Positions 1 through 8,251 of a DNA stretch of 10,994 nt are shown piece by piece. How positions within the stretch are numbered: position 1 is the first letter of the stretch; each line of letters starts with the position of its first letter. A model generated the notes under the pieces. The model did not search any database, was not told the origin of the DNA, and saw only the letters and a program-made list of their open reading frames with translations. The DNA is from Thioalkalivibrio sp. (GTDB lineage Bacteria; Pseudomonadota; Gammaproteobacteria; Ectothiorhodospirales; Ectothiorhodospiraceae), in contig PWGH01000247.1 of assembly GCA_003555285.1 (NCBI GenBank), positions 1 to 10,994 on the forward strand, read 5' to 3'. Made by a program: the position numbers and the translations under genes.

Positions 1-1387
1 CCACCGCGCCAGTAATCGCCTCCAGGGAGTCGCCGGCCCGGCTCGCCTGCGCGACGCTCTCGCGGCCCTGTACACGCCCCTTCTCCATCGCCGCCACCGC
101 ATTGCCGGCATTGCCCTGGAGCCGTTCGATCATCTTCTGGATCTCCTCGGTCGAGCTCTGCGTGCGCGACGCCAGCGTCCGAACCTCGTCGGCGACCACC
201 GCAAAGCCGCGACCCTGTTCCCCGGCCCGCGCGGCCTCAATCGCCGCATTCAACGCCAGCAGATTGGTCTGATCGGCGATGCTGCGGATTACATCGAGGA
301 CCTGACCGATCTCCGCACTGTCGGCGGACAGGCGCTCGATCACCGCCGCGCCATCCTCGACCCCCGCGGCCAGCGACTGGATCGAGGCAATGGTCTGGCG
401 CACCACCTCGCGCCCGGCGCTCGCCTCCTCGTCGGTCTGCTGGGCCGAACGCGCGGCCTCGTTGGCGTTCCGCGCCACCTCCTGCACGGTCGCGGTCATC
501 TCGTTCATCGCCGTCGCGACCTGATCGGTCTCGCTCTGCTGGCTCAGCACCTGCTGCGAGGTCTCCCCGCTGGTGATCGAGAGCTGATTCGAGGCCGCGG
601 CCAGTTGCTCGGTCGCGGCGCCCACCTGCCGCACCAGGTCCTGCATGCGTTCGACAAAGGCGTTGAAGGCCGTCGCCAATTGCGCCATTTCGTCCTGACC
701 CTGCACCGGCAGGCGTTGCGTCAGGTCCCCCTCGCCCAGGGCAATGCCATTCACCCGGGCGATGCTGTCGTTCAGCGGCCCCACGATGCCGCGGGCGATG
801 AACCAGAAGCCGCCCACCCCCAGGACCAGCACCAGAAGCCCGACGCCCAGGATCGACACCAGGGCCTGTCGATAGTCGCTCGCATACCCGCTGCGATCCA
901 TCACCAGTTCCAACACCCCGACGGGCTGGCCGGCGGCATCGTTGAACACCCGTCCGTAGGTCGCCAGGGCCACACCGCCCTCGGACCCCCGACGCAGCAA
1001 CACCTCGCCCGCCATCACCCGATCCAGGTCCTCGCGAACAAAGCCGCTGTCGCCTTCCAGGGTTCCGACCCCGGTCTCGAAGGCCCGGCCGGCGGCACGA
1101 TGCAAAGTCGCCTGAACCGCATACTGCTCGGTGAATTGCCGGAACACCGGTGCCGGGTTCTGATGGTTCGGCGGGCGGGAGTTCGCATCCGCCTCGCTCG
1201 CTGGCGCGGATTCGGCCAGCCCGGCCTGCAGCATCAAGAACAGGTCCTGCAGTTGCCGTGTCTCCGCGCGCTGACTCTGTTGGGTCAGGTGGGCCAGGGT
1301 CACCGTCAGGAACAGACCCAGGGTGAAGACCAGCAGCAGGGCGGTCGCCCCAAGCAGGCGGGTGGGGATCGTGAATCGATTGAGCAT
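1..1387 (-). CDS. Methyl-accepting chemotaxis protein (C-terminus cut by window start)
   Basis: Inner-membrane chemoreceptor that would sense a periplasmic ligand and control CheA/CheW. The frame is open from the ATG at 1387 to the window edge, giving 462 residues; the C-terminal end lies outside. Residues about 10-31 form a first membrane helix. Residues 32-171 form a periplasmic domain of about 140 residues with a Cache-like end ([12 protein letters not shown]). A second membrane helix lies near 172-197, followed by a HAMP domain to about 250 and then the cytoplasmic coiled coil. The conserved hairpin tip near residues 365-390 is clear ([20 protein letters not shown], then [12 protein letters not shown]). 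The start is supported by an AGAAGGA ribosome-binding site at 1400-1406, though the 12-base spacing is slightly long. A sigma-28 promoter lies just upstream, so this gene is probably a late flagellar/chemotaxis gene transcribed separately from fliK. Ligand unknown. Confidence 0.95.
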   Translation of the reverse strand, partial: MLNRFTIPTRLLGATALLLVFTLGLFLTVTLAHLTQQSQRAETRQLQDLFLMLQAGLAESAPASEADANSRPPNHQNPAPVFRQFTEQYAVQATLHRAAGRAFETGVGTLEGDSGFVREDLDRVMAGEVLLRRGSEGGVALATYGRVFNDAAGQPVGVLELVMDRSGYASDYRQALVSILGVGLLVLVLGVGGFWFIARGIVGPLNDSIARVNGIALGEGDLTQRLPVQGQDEMAQLATAFNAFVERMQDLVRQVGAATEQLAAASNQLSITSGETSQQVLSQQSETDQVATAMNEMTATVQEVARNANEAARSAQQTDEEASAGREVVRQTIASIQSLAAGVEDGAAVIERLSADSAEIGQVLDVIRSIADQTNLLALNAAIEAARAGEQGRGFAVVADEVRTLASRTQSSTEEIQKMIERLQGNAGNAVAAMEKGRVQGRESVAQASRAGDSLEAITGAV

Positions 1388-1418
1388 GGTTATCCAATGT
1401 CCTTCTTCTGTGCCCAGG

Positions 1419-1445
1419 ATAGCGGCGGAGAATGTCGAGGCTTGA
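1419..1445 (-). promoter_or_regulatory. Putative sigma-28 (FliA) promoter of the chemoreceptor gene
   Basis: Reading the minus strand, TCAAGCCT is followed by exactly 11 bases and then GCCGCTAT. The enterobacterial FliA consensus is TAAAGTTT-N11-GCCGATAA. The -35 matches at 5 of 8 positions and the -10 at 6 of 8, including the diagnostic GCCG. A transcript would start near 1412, just ahead of the ribosome-binding site at 1400-1406. Chemoreceptors are typical FliA targets. The rest of the 198-base gap 1388-1585 shows no gene and no convincing terminator. Confidence 0.7.
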
Positions 1446-1585
1446 GGTTTCATCGCCGGGTCGGCCCTCTGCCAAGACCCCGCGCAATCGGAATCATACC
1501 TGCGATCGGCGCCCCACGGCCGGAGTCACCGGTCGAAACGCCACGCCGACCCCGCCATACCCACGAACGTCAACGCACCGCGCGT

Positions 1586-2584
1586 TCAGGCGTAGTAATC
1601 GACCAGGCCCTCGCCCGAGCGACCACCCGTTCCGGGTGCCATGGGCTCCCCGCCATCGCCGGCCTGCCCGCGCTCGCCGCCACCGGCCTCACCCTCCGCA
1701 TCCCCGCCGCCGGCCTCTCCCTCACCCGCACCCTGATGCGAGACGGTCACATCCCCCAGGCTCAGCCCCCCCTCCGCGAACATCTCGCGCAACCGCGGCA
1801 GTGCGGCATCCACCGCGTCGCGCACCGCGGCCTGCGGCGTCACGAAGTTGATGTGGGTGCGATCGCCATCCATCTGCAGCCGCACCTCCAGCGGCCCCAG
1901 GTTCGGCGGATTCAGTCGCAGTTCGGCCACCTGGATGTTCTGGTTCACCATCCACTGCACCCGGTTGCCCAACGCGCGGTCCCATCCGGGCTGGTGCAGG
2001 GGGACATCGAGGTTGAACAGCTTCGGTAGCCCCGCCTGGGTGAGCGTCGCGGCCGAATTCAACAGGGTGCTGCTGCCCTCGCCTCCCGCGGTGGTCAACG
2101 GGGTCGCGATCAGGGTTTGAAACGCAGGCGCCTCTGCAGCACGCGCCCCGAGGCCCGCCAGTTCCAGCAGTCCCCCCGGCGGCAACCCGGGTCGGGTCCC
2201 GGGTGCCGCCGCTTCGCCGTTGGCCGCCGCATGCACGGCCGCCGCCAGCAGCTGCTCCCGAAGCTGCGGAAGATTGGGCGCCGCAGGCCGGCTGCCCTCG
2301 AGCCCGGGCGGCATCGGCAGATCCTTGCCGGCCTGCGGCAGCGGCTCGCCGCCGAGCGCCGCCGCGAGCCAGGCCGCAAGGTCCGCGGGATCCAGGTCCT
2401 CGGGCAGCTCGGCCCCGAAACCCAGACCGAGGCCATCGCCCGAGCCATTGGTCAGGGCCTCCAGGCGTTCGGCGAGCTCAGTCCAGAGCGGATGGCCCTC
2501 CGCGCCCTCGGTCCCGGGCTCCAACACATTCAGGGCCTTCAGGACCGGGGCCGGCAGGTTCAGTGAAAAGGCAGCAGTCTGCAT
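1586..2584 (-). CDS. fliK: Flagellar hook-length control protein FliK
   Basis: Secreted molecular ruler that measures the hook and switches the export gate from rod/hook to filament substrates. The preferred start gives 332 residues (MQTAAFSLNL...). A longer frame begins at 2644, but its ATG has no room for a ribosome-binding site downstream of the putative promoter at 2668-2685. The N-terminal two thirds are low-complexity, rich in Ala, Gly, Leu and Pro, as in FliK rulers. The C-terminal Flg_hook domain spans about 200-284 and contains the hallmark LRLNPPNLGPLEVRL at 222-236. After it comes a Gly/Glu-rich tail with a duplicated nine-residue unit, ending in LVDYYA. The gene follows fliJ after a 219-base gap and probably has its own promoter. 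Family assignment is firm; the exact start is less so. Confidence 0.9.
   Translation of the reverse strand: MQTAAFSLNLPAPVLKALNVLEPGTEGAEGHPLWTELAERLEALTNGSGDGLGLGFGAELPEDLDPADLAAWLAAALGGEPLPQAGKDLPMPPGLEGSRPAAPNLPQLREQLLAAAVHAAANGEAAAPGTRPGLPPGGLLELAGLGARAAEAPAFQTLIATPLTTAGGEGSSTLLNSAATLTQAGLPKLFNLDVPLHQPGWDRALGNRVQWMVNQNIQVAELRLNPPNLGPLEVRLQMDGDRTHINFVTPQAAVRDAVDAALPRLREMFAEGGLSLGDVTVSHQGAGEGEAGGGDAEGEAGGGERGQAGDGGEPMAPGTGGRSGEGLVDYYA
1670..1723 (-). repeat. Two 27-bp tandem units in the fliK 3' end
   Basis: Two adjacent 27-base units encode EGEAGGGDA and EGEAGGGER (FliK residues 288-305). They lie in the acidic Gly-rich tail just after the Flg_hook domain. The reading frame is preserved, so the repeat only changes tail length. 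Confidence 0.6.
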
Positions 2585-2667
2585 GATGAAGGTTCCGTCT
2601 CGCGGGGCACGCGGGCCCCCTGATGATTCCGGTCCCAGGGTCATCCCCAGGCGTCTGAATACAATCC

Positions 2668-2685
2668 ATACACATCACGTGCCAA
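2668..2685 (-). promoter_or_regulatory. Sigma-54-like promoter element upstream of fliK (imperfect -12)
   Basis: The minus strand reads TTGGCACGTGATGTGTAT. The -24 half, TTGGCACG, is perfect against the sigma-54 consensus TTGGCACG-N4-TTGCA. The -12 half has GT where the nearly invariant GC is expected; spacing is correct (GG-N10-GT). Transcription would begin near 2658, 74 bases before the preferred fliK ATG at 2584. In Pseudomonas aeruginosa fliK is, as I recall, a FleR-dependent class III gene, which fits. The -12 mismatch keeps this tentative. The remainder of the 2585-2803 gap has no gene. Confidence 0.45.
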
Positions 2686-2803
2686 CGCGGACACCACGGC
2701 ATTCCATACGACCACCGGCGACCGGTCCGGCCAACCCCGCCCGGATCGACCCGGCAAGCCCGGCGCACTTCCCTTCCGCCGCGATCCGGATCCGGGATCC
2801 GAC

Positions 2804-3241
2804 TCAGGGCTGTCGGCGTCGGGGGCGTTGGCCGACCTCGTCGTTCTCCATGCGTTCACGCTGCGCGGCCTCCTGGCGCTCCTCGGCCTGCATGCGATCG
2901 ATCACCTTCAGCACCGCGTCGTTGTGCACCCGAGTCTGCAACCACGCGTTGCGACTCAGTTCGAGCGCGTGTTCGGCCTGTTCCACCCGGCGTCGCTGTT
3001 CGTCGATCGCCTGGTTCAGCCGAGACAAGAACAGGCGGTATTCCCGCACATTCAGCCCCAACATTCCCGTGCTGCCGGTTTCGAAGCGCCCGGCGTACTC
3101 GTCCCGGTAGCTACACAATTCCTCGAGCTGGCGCACCTGATCGTCCCGGGCGCGCTGACACGCGCCCATCTGGCGCGCGGCCTCGTGCTGGCGCGTTTGC
3201 GCCACATGCGCCACCGGCTGCATGCGGGTCGATCGGCTCAT
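2804..3241 (-). CDS. fliJ: Flagellar export protein FliJ
   Basis: Coiled-coil stalk protein that sits in the FliI hexamer, contacts FlhA and helps escort export chaperones in the cytoplasm. The product is 145 residues, the usual FliJ length. It is almost entirely charged helix (Arg, Gln, Glu, Ala heptad-like stretches) with no membrane segment. The segment LNVREYRLFLSRLNQAIDEQ near residues 63-82 is FliJ-like, as is the position immediately after fliI. The start at 3241 has GGAG nine bases upstream. The gap to fliI is 103 bases, wider than elsewhere in this block. Low primary-sequence conservation in FliJ means context carries much of the assignment. Confidence 0.88.
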   Translation of the reverse strand: MSRSTRMQPVAHVAQTRQHEAARQMGACQRARDDQVRQLEELCSYRDEYAGRFETGSTGMLGLNVREYRLFLSRLNQAIDEQRRRVEQAEHALELSRNAWLQTRVHNDAVLKVIDRMQAEERQEAAQRERMENDEVGQRPRRRQP

Positions 3242-3344
3242 CGCCGGTCGCTCCCGCGCGCATCGGCTGCGGACCCCGCAACACCGCGCACACCGGGCCC
3301 GGGCGTCCCGGATCCCGGATCACTGACGGGGTGCCGGCTCCACC

Positions 3345-4730
3345 TCACGGTACCGCCTTGCGGGGTGCCTGCGCCCCGGTCAGCGCATCGAGCGCCTTCA
3401 GGCTGTCCTTGAAGTTCGTCGGCTGGCGCATGTCCTGTTGCAGGTAGCCCTCCAGGCGGGGGAAAAAATCGATGGCGGCATCGATCCGAGGATCGGCGCC
3501 CTTGTGATAGGCACCGACACTGATCAGGTCGCGGTTCTGCTGATAGGTACTGTAGTGCTGCTTGAAGTCGCGTGCCGCCTGGATCTGGCCGGGGTCGGCG
3601 ATCTCGTTCATCAGACGGCTCACCGAGGCCTCGACATCGATGGCCGGATAGCGCCCGCCATCGGCAATGCTGCGCGACAACACCACATGCCCGTCCAGGA
3701 TCGCCCGCGCCGCGTCGGCGATCGGGTCGTTCTGGTCGTCGCCTTCGGTCAGCACGGTGTAGAAGGCGGTGATCGAGCCCTCGCCGCGGTCGCCATTGCC
3801 GGCGCGTTCCACCAATTGCGGCAGCCGGGCGAACACCGACGGCGTGTAGCCCTTGGTCGCCGGCGGCTCGCCGATCGCGAGCGAAATCTCCCGCTGCGCC
3901 TGCGCGAAGCGGGTCAGCGAATCCATCAGCAGCAGCACGTTCAGCCCCTGGTCGCGAAAGTATTCGGCGATCGCGGTCGCGAGCATCGCCCCGTGCAGGC
4001 GCATCAAGGGTGAGTGGTCGGCCGGGACCGCCACCACCACCGCGCGGGCCATGCCCTCCGGCCCGAGAATGTTCTGCACGAACTCGTTGACCTCCCGGCC
4101 GCGCTCGCCGATCAGGCCGACCACGGTGATGTCCGCCGCGGTGTAACGCGTCATCATCCCGAGCAGCACGCTCTTGCCAACGCCGCTGCCGGCAAACAGC
4201 CCCATGCGCTGGCCGCGGCCGACGGTGAGCAGGCCGTTGATCGCGCGCACGCCGACATCGAGCGGCTCCCGGATCGGGTGACGCGCCAGGGGGTTGATCG
4301 GGCGGCCGTCGAGCGAGATCCGGTCCTCGCAGCGCAACGGCCCGAGCGCGTCCAGCGGCCGGCCGGTGCCGTCGAGCACCCGGCCGAGCAGGCCGCGCCC
4401 GACCCGGGCCTCGCGCCGATGCTGGGTCGGGATCACCCGTGCGTTGGGCGTGAGGCCGGTCAGCTCGCCGACCAGCATCAGAAACACCCGCGCGCCGGAA
4501 AAACCGACGACCTCGGCATCACCCTGGGCGCCGTGCGCGCCGATCACCCGGCAGCGCCCGCCGACCGGCACCAGCACACCTTCGGCCTCCAGCGTCAGCC
4601 CGACCATCCGCACCAGCCGGCCCTCGGCGATCAGCGGCGTGGCCTGTTCGGCCCGGCGGCGATAGTGCGCCAGCGCCGCGCACAAGTCGGCCGTGCGCTG
4701 CTCGGGCTCCAGGGCCTGCGGCAGGCTCAT
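3345..4730 (-). CDS. fliI: Flagellum-specific export ATPase FliI
   Basis: Cytoplasmic ATPase of the flagellar type III export apparatus; it forms a hexamer at the export gate and helps energise and order substrate entry. The 461-residue product has the family length. The N-terminal beta-barrel is followed by an F1-beta-like ATPase domain. The P-loop AGSGVGKS is at 180-187, the GER motif with the catalytic Glu at 209, and the Walker B strand VLLLMD at 265-270. The conserved [20 protein letters not shown] follows, then the family signature around [18 protein letters not shown]. Its ATG overlaps the fliH stop by four bases (ATGA), so the two are translationally coupled, as expected for partners that form a FliH2-FliI complex. 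Confidence 0.98.
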   Translation of the reverse strand: MSLPQALEPEQRTADLCAALAHYRRRAEQATPLIAEGRLVRMVGLTLEAEGVLVPVGGRCRVIGAHGAQGDAEVVGFSGARVFLMLVGELTGLTPNARVIPTQHRREARVGRGLLGRVLDGTGRPLDALGPLRCEDRISLDGRPINPLARHPIREPLDVGVRAINGLLTVGRGQRMGLFAGSGVGKSVLLGMMTRYTAADITVVGLIGERGREVNEFVQNILGPEGMARAVVVAVPADHSPLMRLHGAMLATAIAEYFRDQGLNVLLLMDSLTRFAQAQREISLAIGEPPATKGYTPSVFARLPQLVERAGNGDRGEGSITAFYTVLTEGDDQNDPIADAARAILDGHVVLSRSIADGGRYPAIDVEASVSRLMNEIADPGQIQAARDFKQHYSTYQQNRDLISVGAYHKGADPRIDAAIDFFPRLEGYLQQDMRQPTNFKDSLKALDALTGAQAPRKAVP

Positions 4731-5581
4731 TGCGAAATCCCGGACCCGGTCGGCCGCACCCCGCGACCTTCGCCCGTGTCGCCAGCCGGGTCGCCCCGCG
4801 TGTCCTCGTCGTCCTCGCGGCGATCACCGCCCCAGAGTTCGGCGATCACCGCGTTCAGTCGGCTTTCCACCGTGGCATCGACGCGACAGGTGTCGGTCTC
4901 CACCCGCCCACCGCCCCGGGAGAAGGTCGGATCCTCGATCATCTGCCACGGCTGCTCCAGCTCTGACAGGTGCAGGGCCTCGCGCACGATGCGCGCGTCC
5001 TCCGGATGCAGGTGCAGGCGGATCTTCCGATCGGTCGAAGGCAGCGTGTCGACCGCGGCGCGCACCGCCGCAACCACCTGCCCCGGGTCCACGCGCAGTT
5101 CCCGGCGCACCAATTGGCGCGCCACGGTGATCGCCAGGCTCACTAACTCCTGTTCCACCTGCTGATCCAATCCGTCCACCGACGGAATCAGCGACTGCAG
5201 CACCCGCTGCAGTGCATCGGCCTGGGCACGCACCGCCTTCGCGCCGCTCTTGCGCCCCTCCGCCTCGCCCTGCCGGAAGCCCTCCTCCCGGGCCTCGTTC
5301 TGGATGCGCTCGATCTGCTGCACCGTCAGCGGCGAACGCGCGGCCGGCGGCGCCTCGGCGGTGGCCGCGGCGTTTTTGCCGGCGGCACCCGCGTTGGCTG
5401 ACCCCGCGCTGGCTGAACCCGGGCCCGATGAACCCGGACCCGCGGCACCCGAGGATCGGCCGCCCGGACCCGGGCGCGCCGGGGCATGCACATCCGGCGC
5501 CTCCCAACGCTGCACCGCGTGATCCGGACCCTCGGTGAAGATCCGTGGCCCCGTGCGCGTGCCGGCCGGGCCCTCAGACAT
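4727..5581 (-). CDS. fliH: Flagellar assembly protein FliH, negative regulator of FliI
   Basis: Dimeric stator-like protein that binds FliI, restrains its ATPase activity and docks it to the C ring. The 284-residue product has a Trp motif near the N-terminus (QRWEAPDV, Trp26), the kind of site used to bind FliN. A Gly/Ala/Ser-rich linker of pentads follows (about 34-75). The FliH GxxxG ladder is visible, with A97, G101, G105, G109 and G113 at four-residue spacing. The C-terminal FliI-binding domain ends in the conserved [20 protein letters not shown] and [12 protein letters not shown]. About 30 acidic, probably disordered residues (253-284) then extend beyond the usual end. The start overlaps the fliG stop by eight bases. 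It is longer than the Salmonella protein because of the linker and tail. Confidence 0.95.
   Translation of the reverse strand: MSEGPAGTRTGPRIFTEGPDHAVQRWEAPDVHAPARPGPGGRSSGAAGPGSSGPGSASAGSANAGAAGKNAAATAEAPPAARSPLTVQQIERIQNEAREEGFRQGEAEGRKSGAKAVRAQADALQRVLQSLIPSVDGLDQQVEQELVSLAITVARQLVRRELRVDPGQVVAAVRAAVDTLPSTDRKIRLHLHPEDARIVREALHLSELEQPWQMIEDPTFSRGGGRVETDTCRVDATVESRLNAVIAELWGGDRREDDEDTRGDPAGDTGEGRGVRPTGSGISQ
5391..5480 (-). repeat. Degenerate 15-bp tandem repeat in fliH linker (6 units)
   Basis: Six consecutive 15-base units run across this stretch; on the plus strand the first two are GCGTTGGCTGACCCC and GCGCTGGCTGAACCC. In protein they give pentads of Gly, Ala, Ser and Pro (such as [15 protein letters not shown]) at FliH residues about 34-64. 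They lie between the N-terminal Trp motif and the GxxxG helix. The period is a multiple of three, so copy number can change without breaking the frame. Confidence 0.65.
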
Positions 5582-6590
5582 ACTCCTCGCCCCCCTTGCC
5601 GCCCAGACTGATCTCGCCGCTCTCGGCCATGCGCCGGGCTACCGTCAGGATTTCCTTCTGCGCACTCTCCACCTCGCTCAGGCGCACCGGCCCGCGGGCT
5701 TCCAGGTCGTCGCGCAGCATCTCCGCGGCGCGTTTGGACATGTTCTTGAAGATCTTCTCCTTCAGCACGTCGTCCGCCCCCTTCATCGCCAGCACCAACG
5801 AATCGGTGGAGATCTCCCGTAGCAACGCCTGGATCCCACGGTCGTCCACTTCCGCCAGATTGTCGAAGACGAACATCAGGTCCTCGATCTTCTGGGCCAG
5901 GTCCTGGTCGGTCTCGCGGATCTGATCGCTGATCGCGGCCTCGCGCGCAGGCTCCATGAAATTCAATATGTTCGCAGCGTTTTTTACACCGCCTACTGAG
6001 GATGCCTGCATGCTGTTGTTGCCGGCAAACTGCTGTTCCAGGATGTCGTCCAACTCCTGCAGTGCCGACGGCTGAATGCCATCCAGACTCGCCACCCGCA
6101 TCAGAATGTCCGGCTGCGCCCGGTCCGGCAGGAAGCTGAGCACCTCAGCGGCGTGGTCGGGATCCAGGTACGAGAGCACGATCGCGACGATCTGCGGGTG
6201 CTCCAGACGAATGACCTCCGCGACCGCCCGGGGCTCCATCCATTTCAGCGCCTCCAGGCCCTTGGAGTTGCGCCCGAGCAGGATCCGGTTGATCAGGCCG
6301 CCGGCCTTGTCCTCGCCGAGCGCCGAGGTCAGCACCTTGCGGATGTACTCGTCCGAGCCCACCCCGAGCGCGGTCTGCTCCTGCACCGTCTGGATGAAGT
6401 CATCGAGCACCACGCTGACCTCGGTCTTCGAGATGTTGCTCAGGTTGGCCATCGCGGTGCCCAGACGCTGCACCTCCTTCGGGCCCATGTGGCGCAGGAC
6501 CTCGGCGGCGATGTCCTCGCCGAGGCTCATCAGGAACACCGCGGCGCGTTCGGCCCCGGTGTGTTCGCTCTTCTCAACCGGCTGCGCCAT
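5574..6590 (-). CDS. fliG: Flagellar motor switch protein FliG
   Basis: C-ring rotor protein that binds FliF and FliM and meets the MotA stator to produce torque. From the ATG at 6590 it is 338 residues, typical for the family; a TTG three codons upstream (6599) is an alternative. The N-terminal domain starts GAERAAVFLMSLGED. The middle domain has the EHPQ motif at 130-133, and the flexible Gly-Gly helix-MC region lies at 199-210. The C-terminal torque domain has LAEVDDRGIQALLREI and RAAEMLRDDLEARGPVRLSEVE, carrying the conserved charged torque residues, and ends GEEYV. The start lies inside the 3' end of fliF (17-base overlap) and the stop overlaps fliH, so translation is probably coupled. 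An in-frame A AAA AAC heptamer at 5979-5985 is noted as a finding. Confidence 0.97.
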   Translation of the reverse strand: MAQPVEKSEHTGAERAAVFLMSLGEDIAAEVLRHMGPKEVQRLGTAMANLSNISKTEVSVVLDDFIQTVQEQTALGVGSDEYIRKVLTSALGEDKAGGLINRILLGRNSKGLEALKWMEPRAVAEVIRLEHPQIVAIVLSYLDPDHAAEVLSFLPDRAQPDILMRVASLDGIQPSALQELDDILEQQFAGNNSMQASSVGGVKNAANILNFMEPAREAAISDQIRETDQDLAQKIEDLMFVFDNLAEVDDRGIQALLREISTDSLVLAMKGADDVLKEKIFKNMSKRAAEMLRDDLEARGPVRLSEVESAQKEILTVARRMAESGEISLGGKGGEEYV

Positions 6591-8232
6591 CGCTTGCAAT
6601 CCAGGTCTTCATCAGTTGTGCCACCCGCTTGGGGTCCTCGCGTACCATGTCGCGCGCGGTGTCCAGGCTGTCCTCGTAGCTGCGCGCAGCGGTCCCCGGA
6701 CCGGCCAGCGCCGGCGTCCGTCCATCATGCCCGATCTGCATCGTGCCTGCCGCACCGCCGGGCGCCGCCAGCGCCGCCTGGTTGCGCCGGGCGGTGCGAC
6801 CGCCGGCCGCGAGGCTGCGCAACAGCGGACGCACCACGGTCAGCGCGACGATCAGCACCAGAATCGCGGCCAGCACGGTCTTCGCCAGATCCATCACCCA
6901 CGGCGCCTCCCACAGCGGCGGCTCGGGCAGCGGCAGCGGCGGCTCGACCGCGCGGAACGAGGCGTTGATCACGTTCACGCTGTCCCCGCGTTCGCCATTG
7001 AAGCCCACCGCTTCGCGCACCAGCGTGGTGATCCGCTCCATCGTGGCCTCGTCCAGCGGCAGGCGTTCGAGCACGCCGTCGGCGTTCATCTGCTCCTGAT
7101 GATCCAGCACCACCGCCACCGACAGGCGCCGCAGCCCGCCGGGTGCCTCGCGAATGTGGCTGATCGTGCGGTCGACCTCGAAATTGCGCACCGTGCGCCG
7201 GCTGACCGACGTCGGGGTGCCGCGCCCGTCCTGCGCGAAGGGATCGAGCGGGTTCAGCGGATCAAAGATCACGCCGGCCTCCGGCGGCTGGTTGGTCAAC
7301 GCCCCCGGCACGCCGCCGGGCCCGCCCCGGTAACTGCTGTCTTCGGAAATCTGCTCGCTGCGCACGGTGGTGGCCGTTGGATCGTAGGCCTCGGTGGTGC
7401 GTTCGATGCGCGCGAAGTCCACGTCCGCGACCACCTGCGCCCGGATCGCATCCGGCCCCACGATCGGGCTGATCATCTCGAGCACCCGGCGCGCGTAGCT
7501 TTCCTCCAGCCGGCGTGCGAAGTCCAGTTGCTGCCCGGAGGCGGCCAGGCCGTTCAATCCGCCGGAGGGCTGCGTCAGCAGGCGCCCGCGCTGGTCCACG
7601 ACCGTCACGTGTTCCGGGTCCAGCTCCGGAATGCTCGCGGAGACCAGATGCACGATCCCGGCGATCCGCCCTTCATCGAGCGTGCGCCCGGCATACAGGT
7701 TGATCAGCACCGAGGCGCTCGGCCGGATGCGGTCGCGCACGAACACCGACTGGCGCGGCAACGCCAGGTGCACCCGGGCGCTCTCGACACTCTCCAGCGT
7801 GGTGATCGACCGGGCCAGTTCGCCCTCGAGCGCGCGGTGCTGACGCGCATCCTGGATCATCCGGCTGGTGCCCAGCCCCTGATCCTGTTCCAGCAACTCG
7901 AAGCCGAACCCGGCGGTTTTGGGCAGGCCTTCGGTCGCGAGTTTCAGACGCGCCTCGTGCAACTGCGCCGCCGGCACCTGCACCGCGCCGGACGCCGGCT
8001 CCAGCCGATAGGGCACGCCATGGCGCCCCAGCGCCTCGACCACCTGTCCGCTCTCGTGGTCCGAAAGCGACGGGTACAGCACCATGTAGCTCGGCCGGGT
8101 GAGCCACAGCACCACACTCACCATCAAGGTGATCGCCGCCGCCGCCGCCAGCAGCAGGCCGACTTGGCGCTCCAGCGGCAGGCTGGTGAGCCCACGCAGT
8201 TGGTCGTTCAGGGTGACCATTGAATTTGCCAT
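6574..8232 (-). CDS. fliF: Flagellar MS-ring protein FliF
   Basis: Inner-membrane protein that forms the MS ring, on which the C ring and export gate are built. The 552-residue length is normal. A first membrane helix is at about 24-44 (QVGLLLAAAAAITLMVSVVL). The periplasmic YscJ/FliF ring-building domains start with the conserved PSYMVLYPSLS. A second membrane helix is at about 448-468 (TVLAAILVLIVALTVV). The cytoplasmic C-terminus ends with the FliG-binding helices (SYEDSLDTARDMVREDPKRV, then AQLMKTWI). The ATG at 8232 follows fliE by 19 bases and has GGGA eight bases upstream. Its last codons overlap the fliG start. Confidence 0.97.
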   Translation of the reverse strand: MANSMVTLNDQLRGLTSLPLERQVGLLLAAAAAITLMVSVVLWLTRPSYMVLYPSLSDHESGQVVEALGRHGVPYRLEPASGAVQVPAAQLHEARLKLATEGLPKTAGFGFELLEQDQGLGTSRMIQDARQHRALEGELARSITTLESVESARVHLALPRQSVFVRDRIRPSASVLINLYAGRTLDEGRIAGIVHLVSASIPELDPEHVTVVDQRGRLLTQPSGGLNGLAASGQQLDFARRLEESYARRVLEMISPIVGPDAIRAQVVADVDFARIERTTEAYDPTATTVRSEQISEDSSYRGGPGGVPGALTNQPPEAGVIFDPLNPLDPFAQDGRGTPTSVSRRTVRNFEVDRTISHIREAPGGLRRLSVAVVLDHQEQMNADGVLERLPLDEATMERITTLVREAVGFNGERGDSVNVINASFRAVEPPLPLPEPPLWEAPWVMDLAKTVLAAILVLIVALTVVRPLLRSLAAGGRTARRNQAALAAPGGAAGTMQIGHDGRTPALAGPGTAARSYEDSLDTARDMVREDPKRVAQLMKTWIASDGAAG

Positions 8233-8251
8233 GAAGAGAATCCCGCGCCGG

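Noticed and set aside
237..1487. Minus-strand open frame of 416 codons overlapping the MCP
   Set aside because: A different frame of the same strand; the true MCP frame carries the hairpin-tip signature and runs off the window edge.
605..2029. Plus-strand open frame of 474 codons across the MCP, gap and fliK
   Set aside because: Antisense to two clear genes, low-complexity Arg/His/Gln content and no domain; a shadow of GC-rich codon usage.
3290..3321. Hairpin in the fliI-fliJ gap (CCGGG-ACG-CCCGG) as a terminator
   Set aside because: The stem is short and no T-run follows on the transcribed strand, so intrinsic termination is unlikely; fliJ must be expressed with fliI.
4014..5165. Plus-strand open frame opposite fliI and fliH
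   Set aside because: Antisense shadow with no motif; the minus-strand genes have unmistakable family signatures.
6076..8223. Long plus-strand open frame (715 codons) opposite fliF and fliG
   Set aside because: It lies antisense to two certain genes. Its composition (His, Arg, Gln, Ala) is that of a GC-rich shadow frame, with no recognisable domain.
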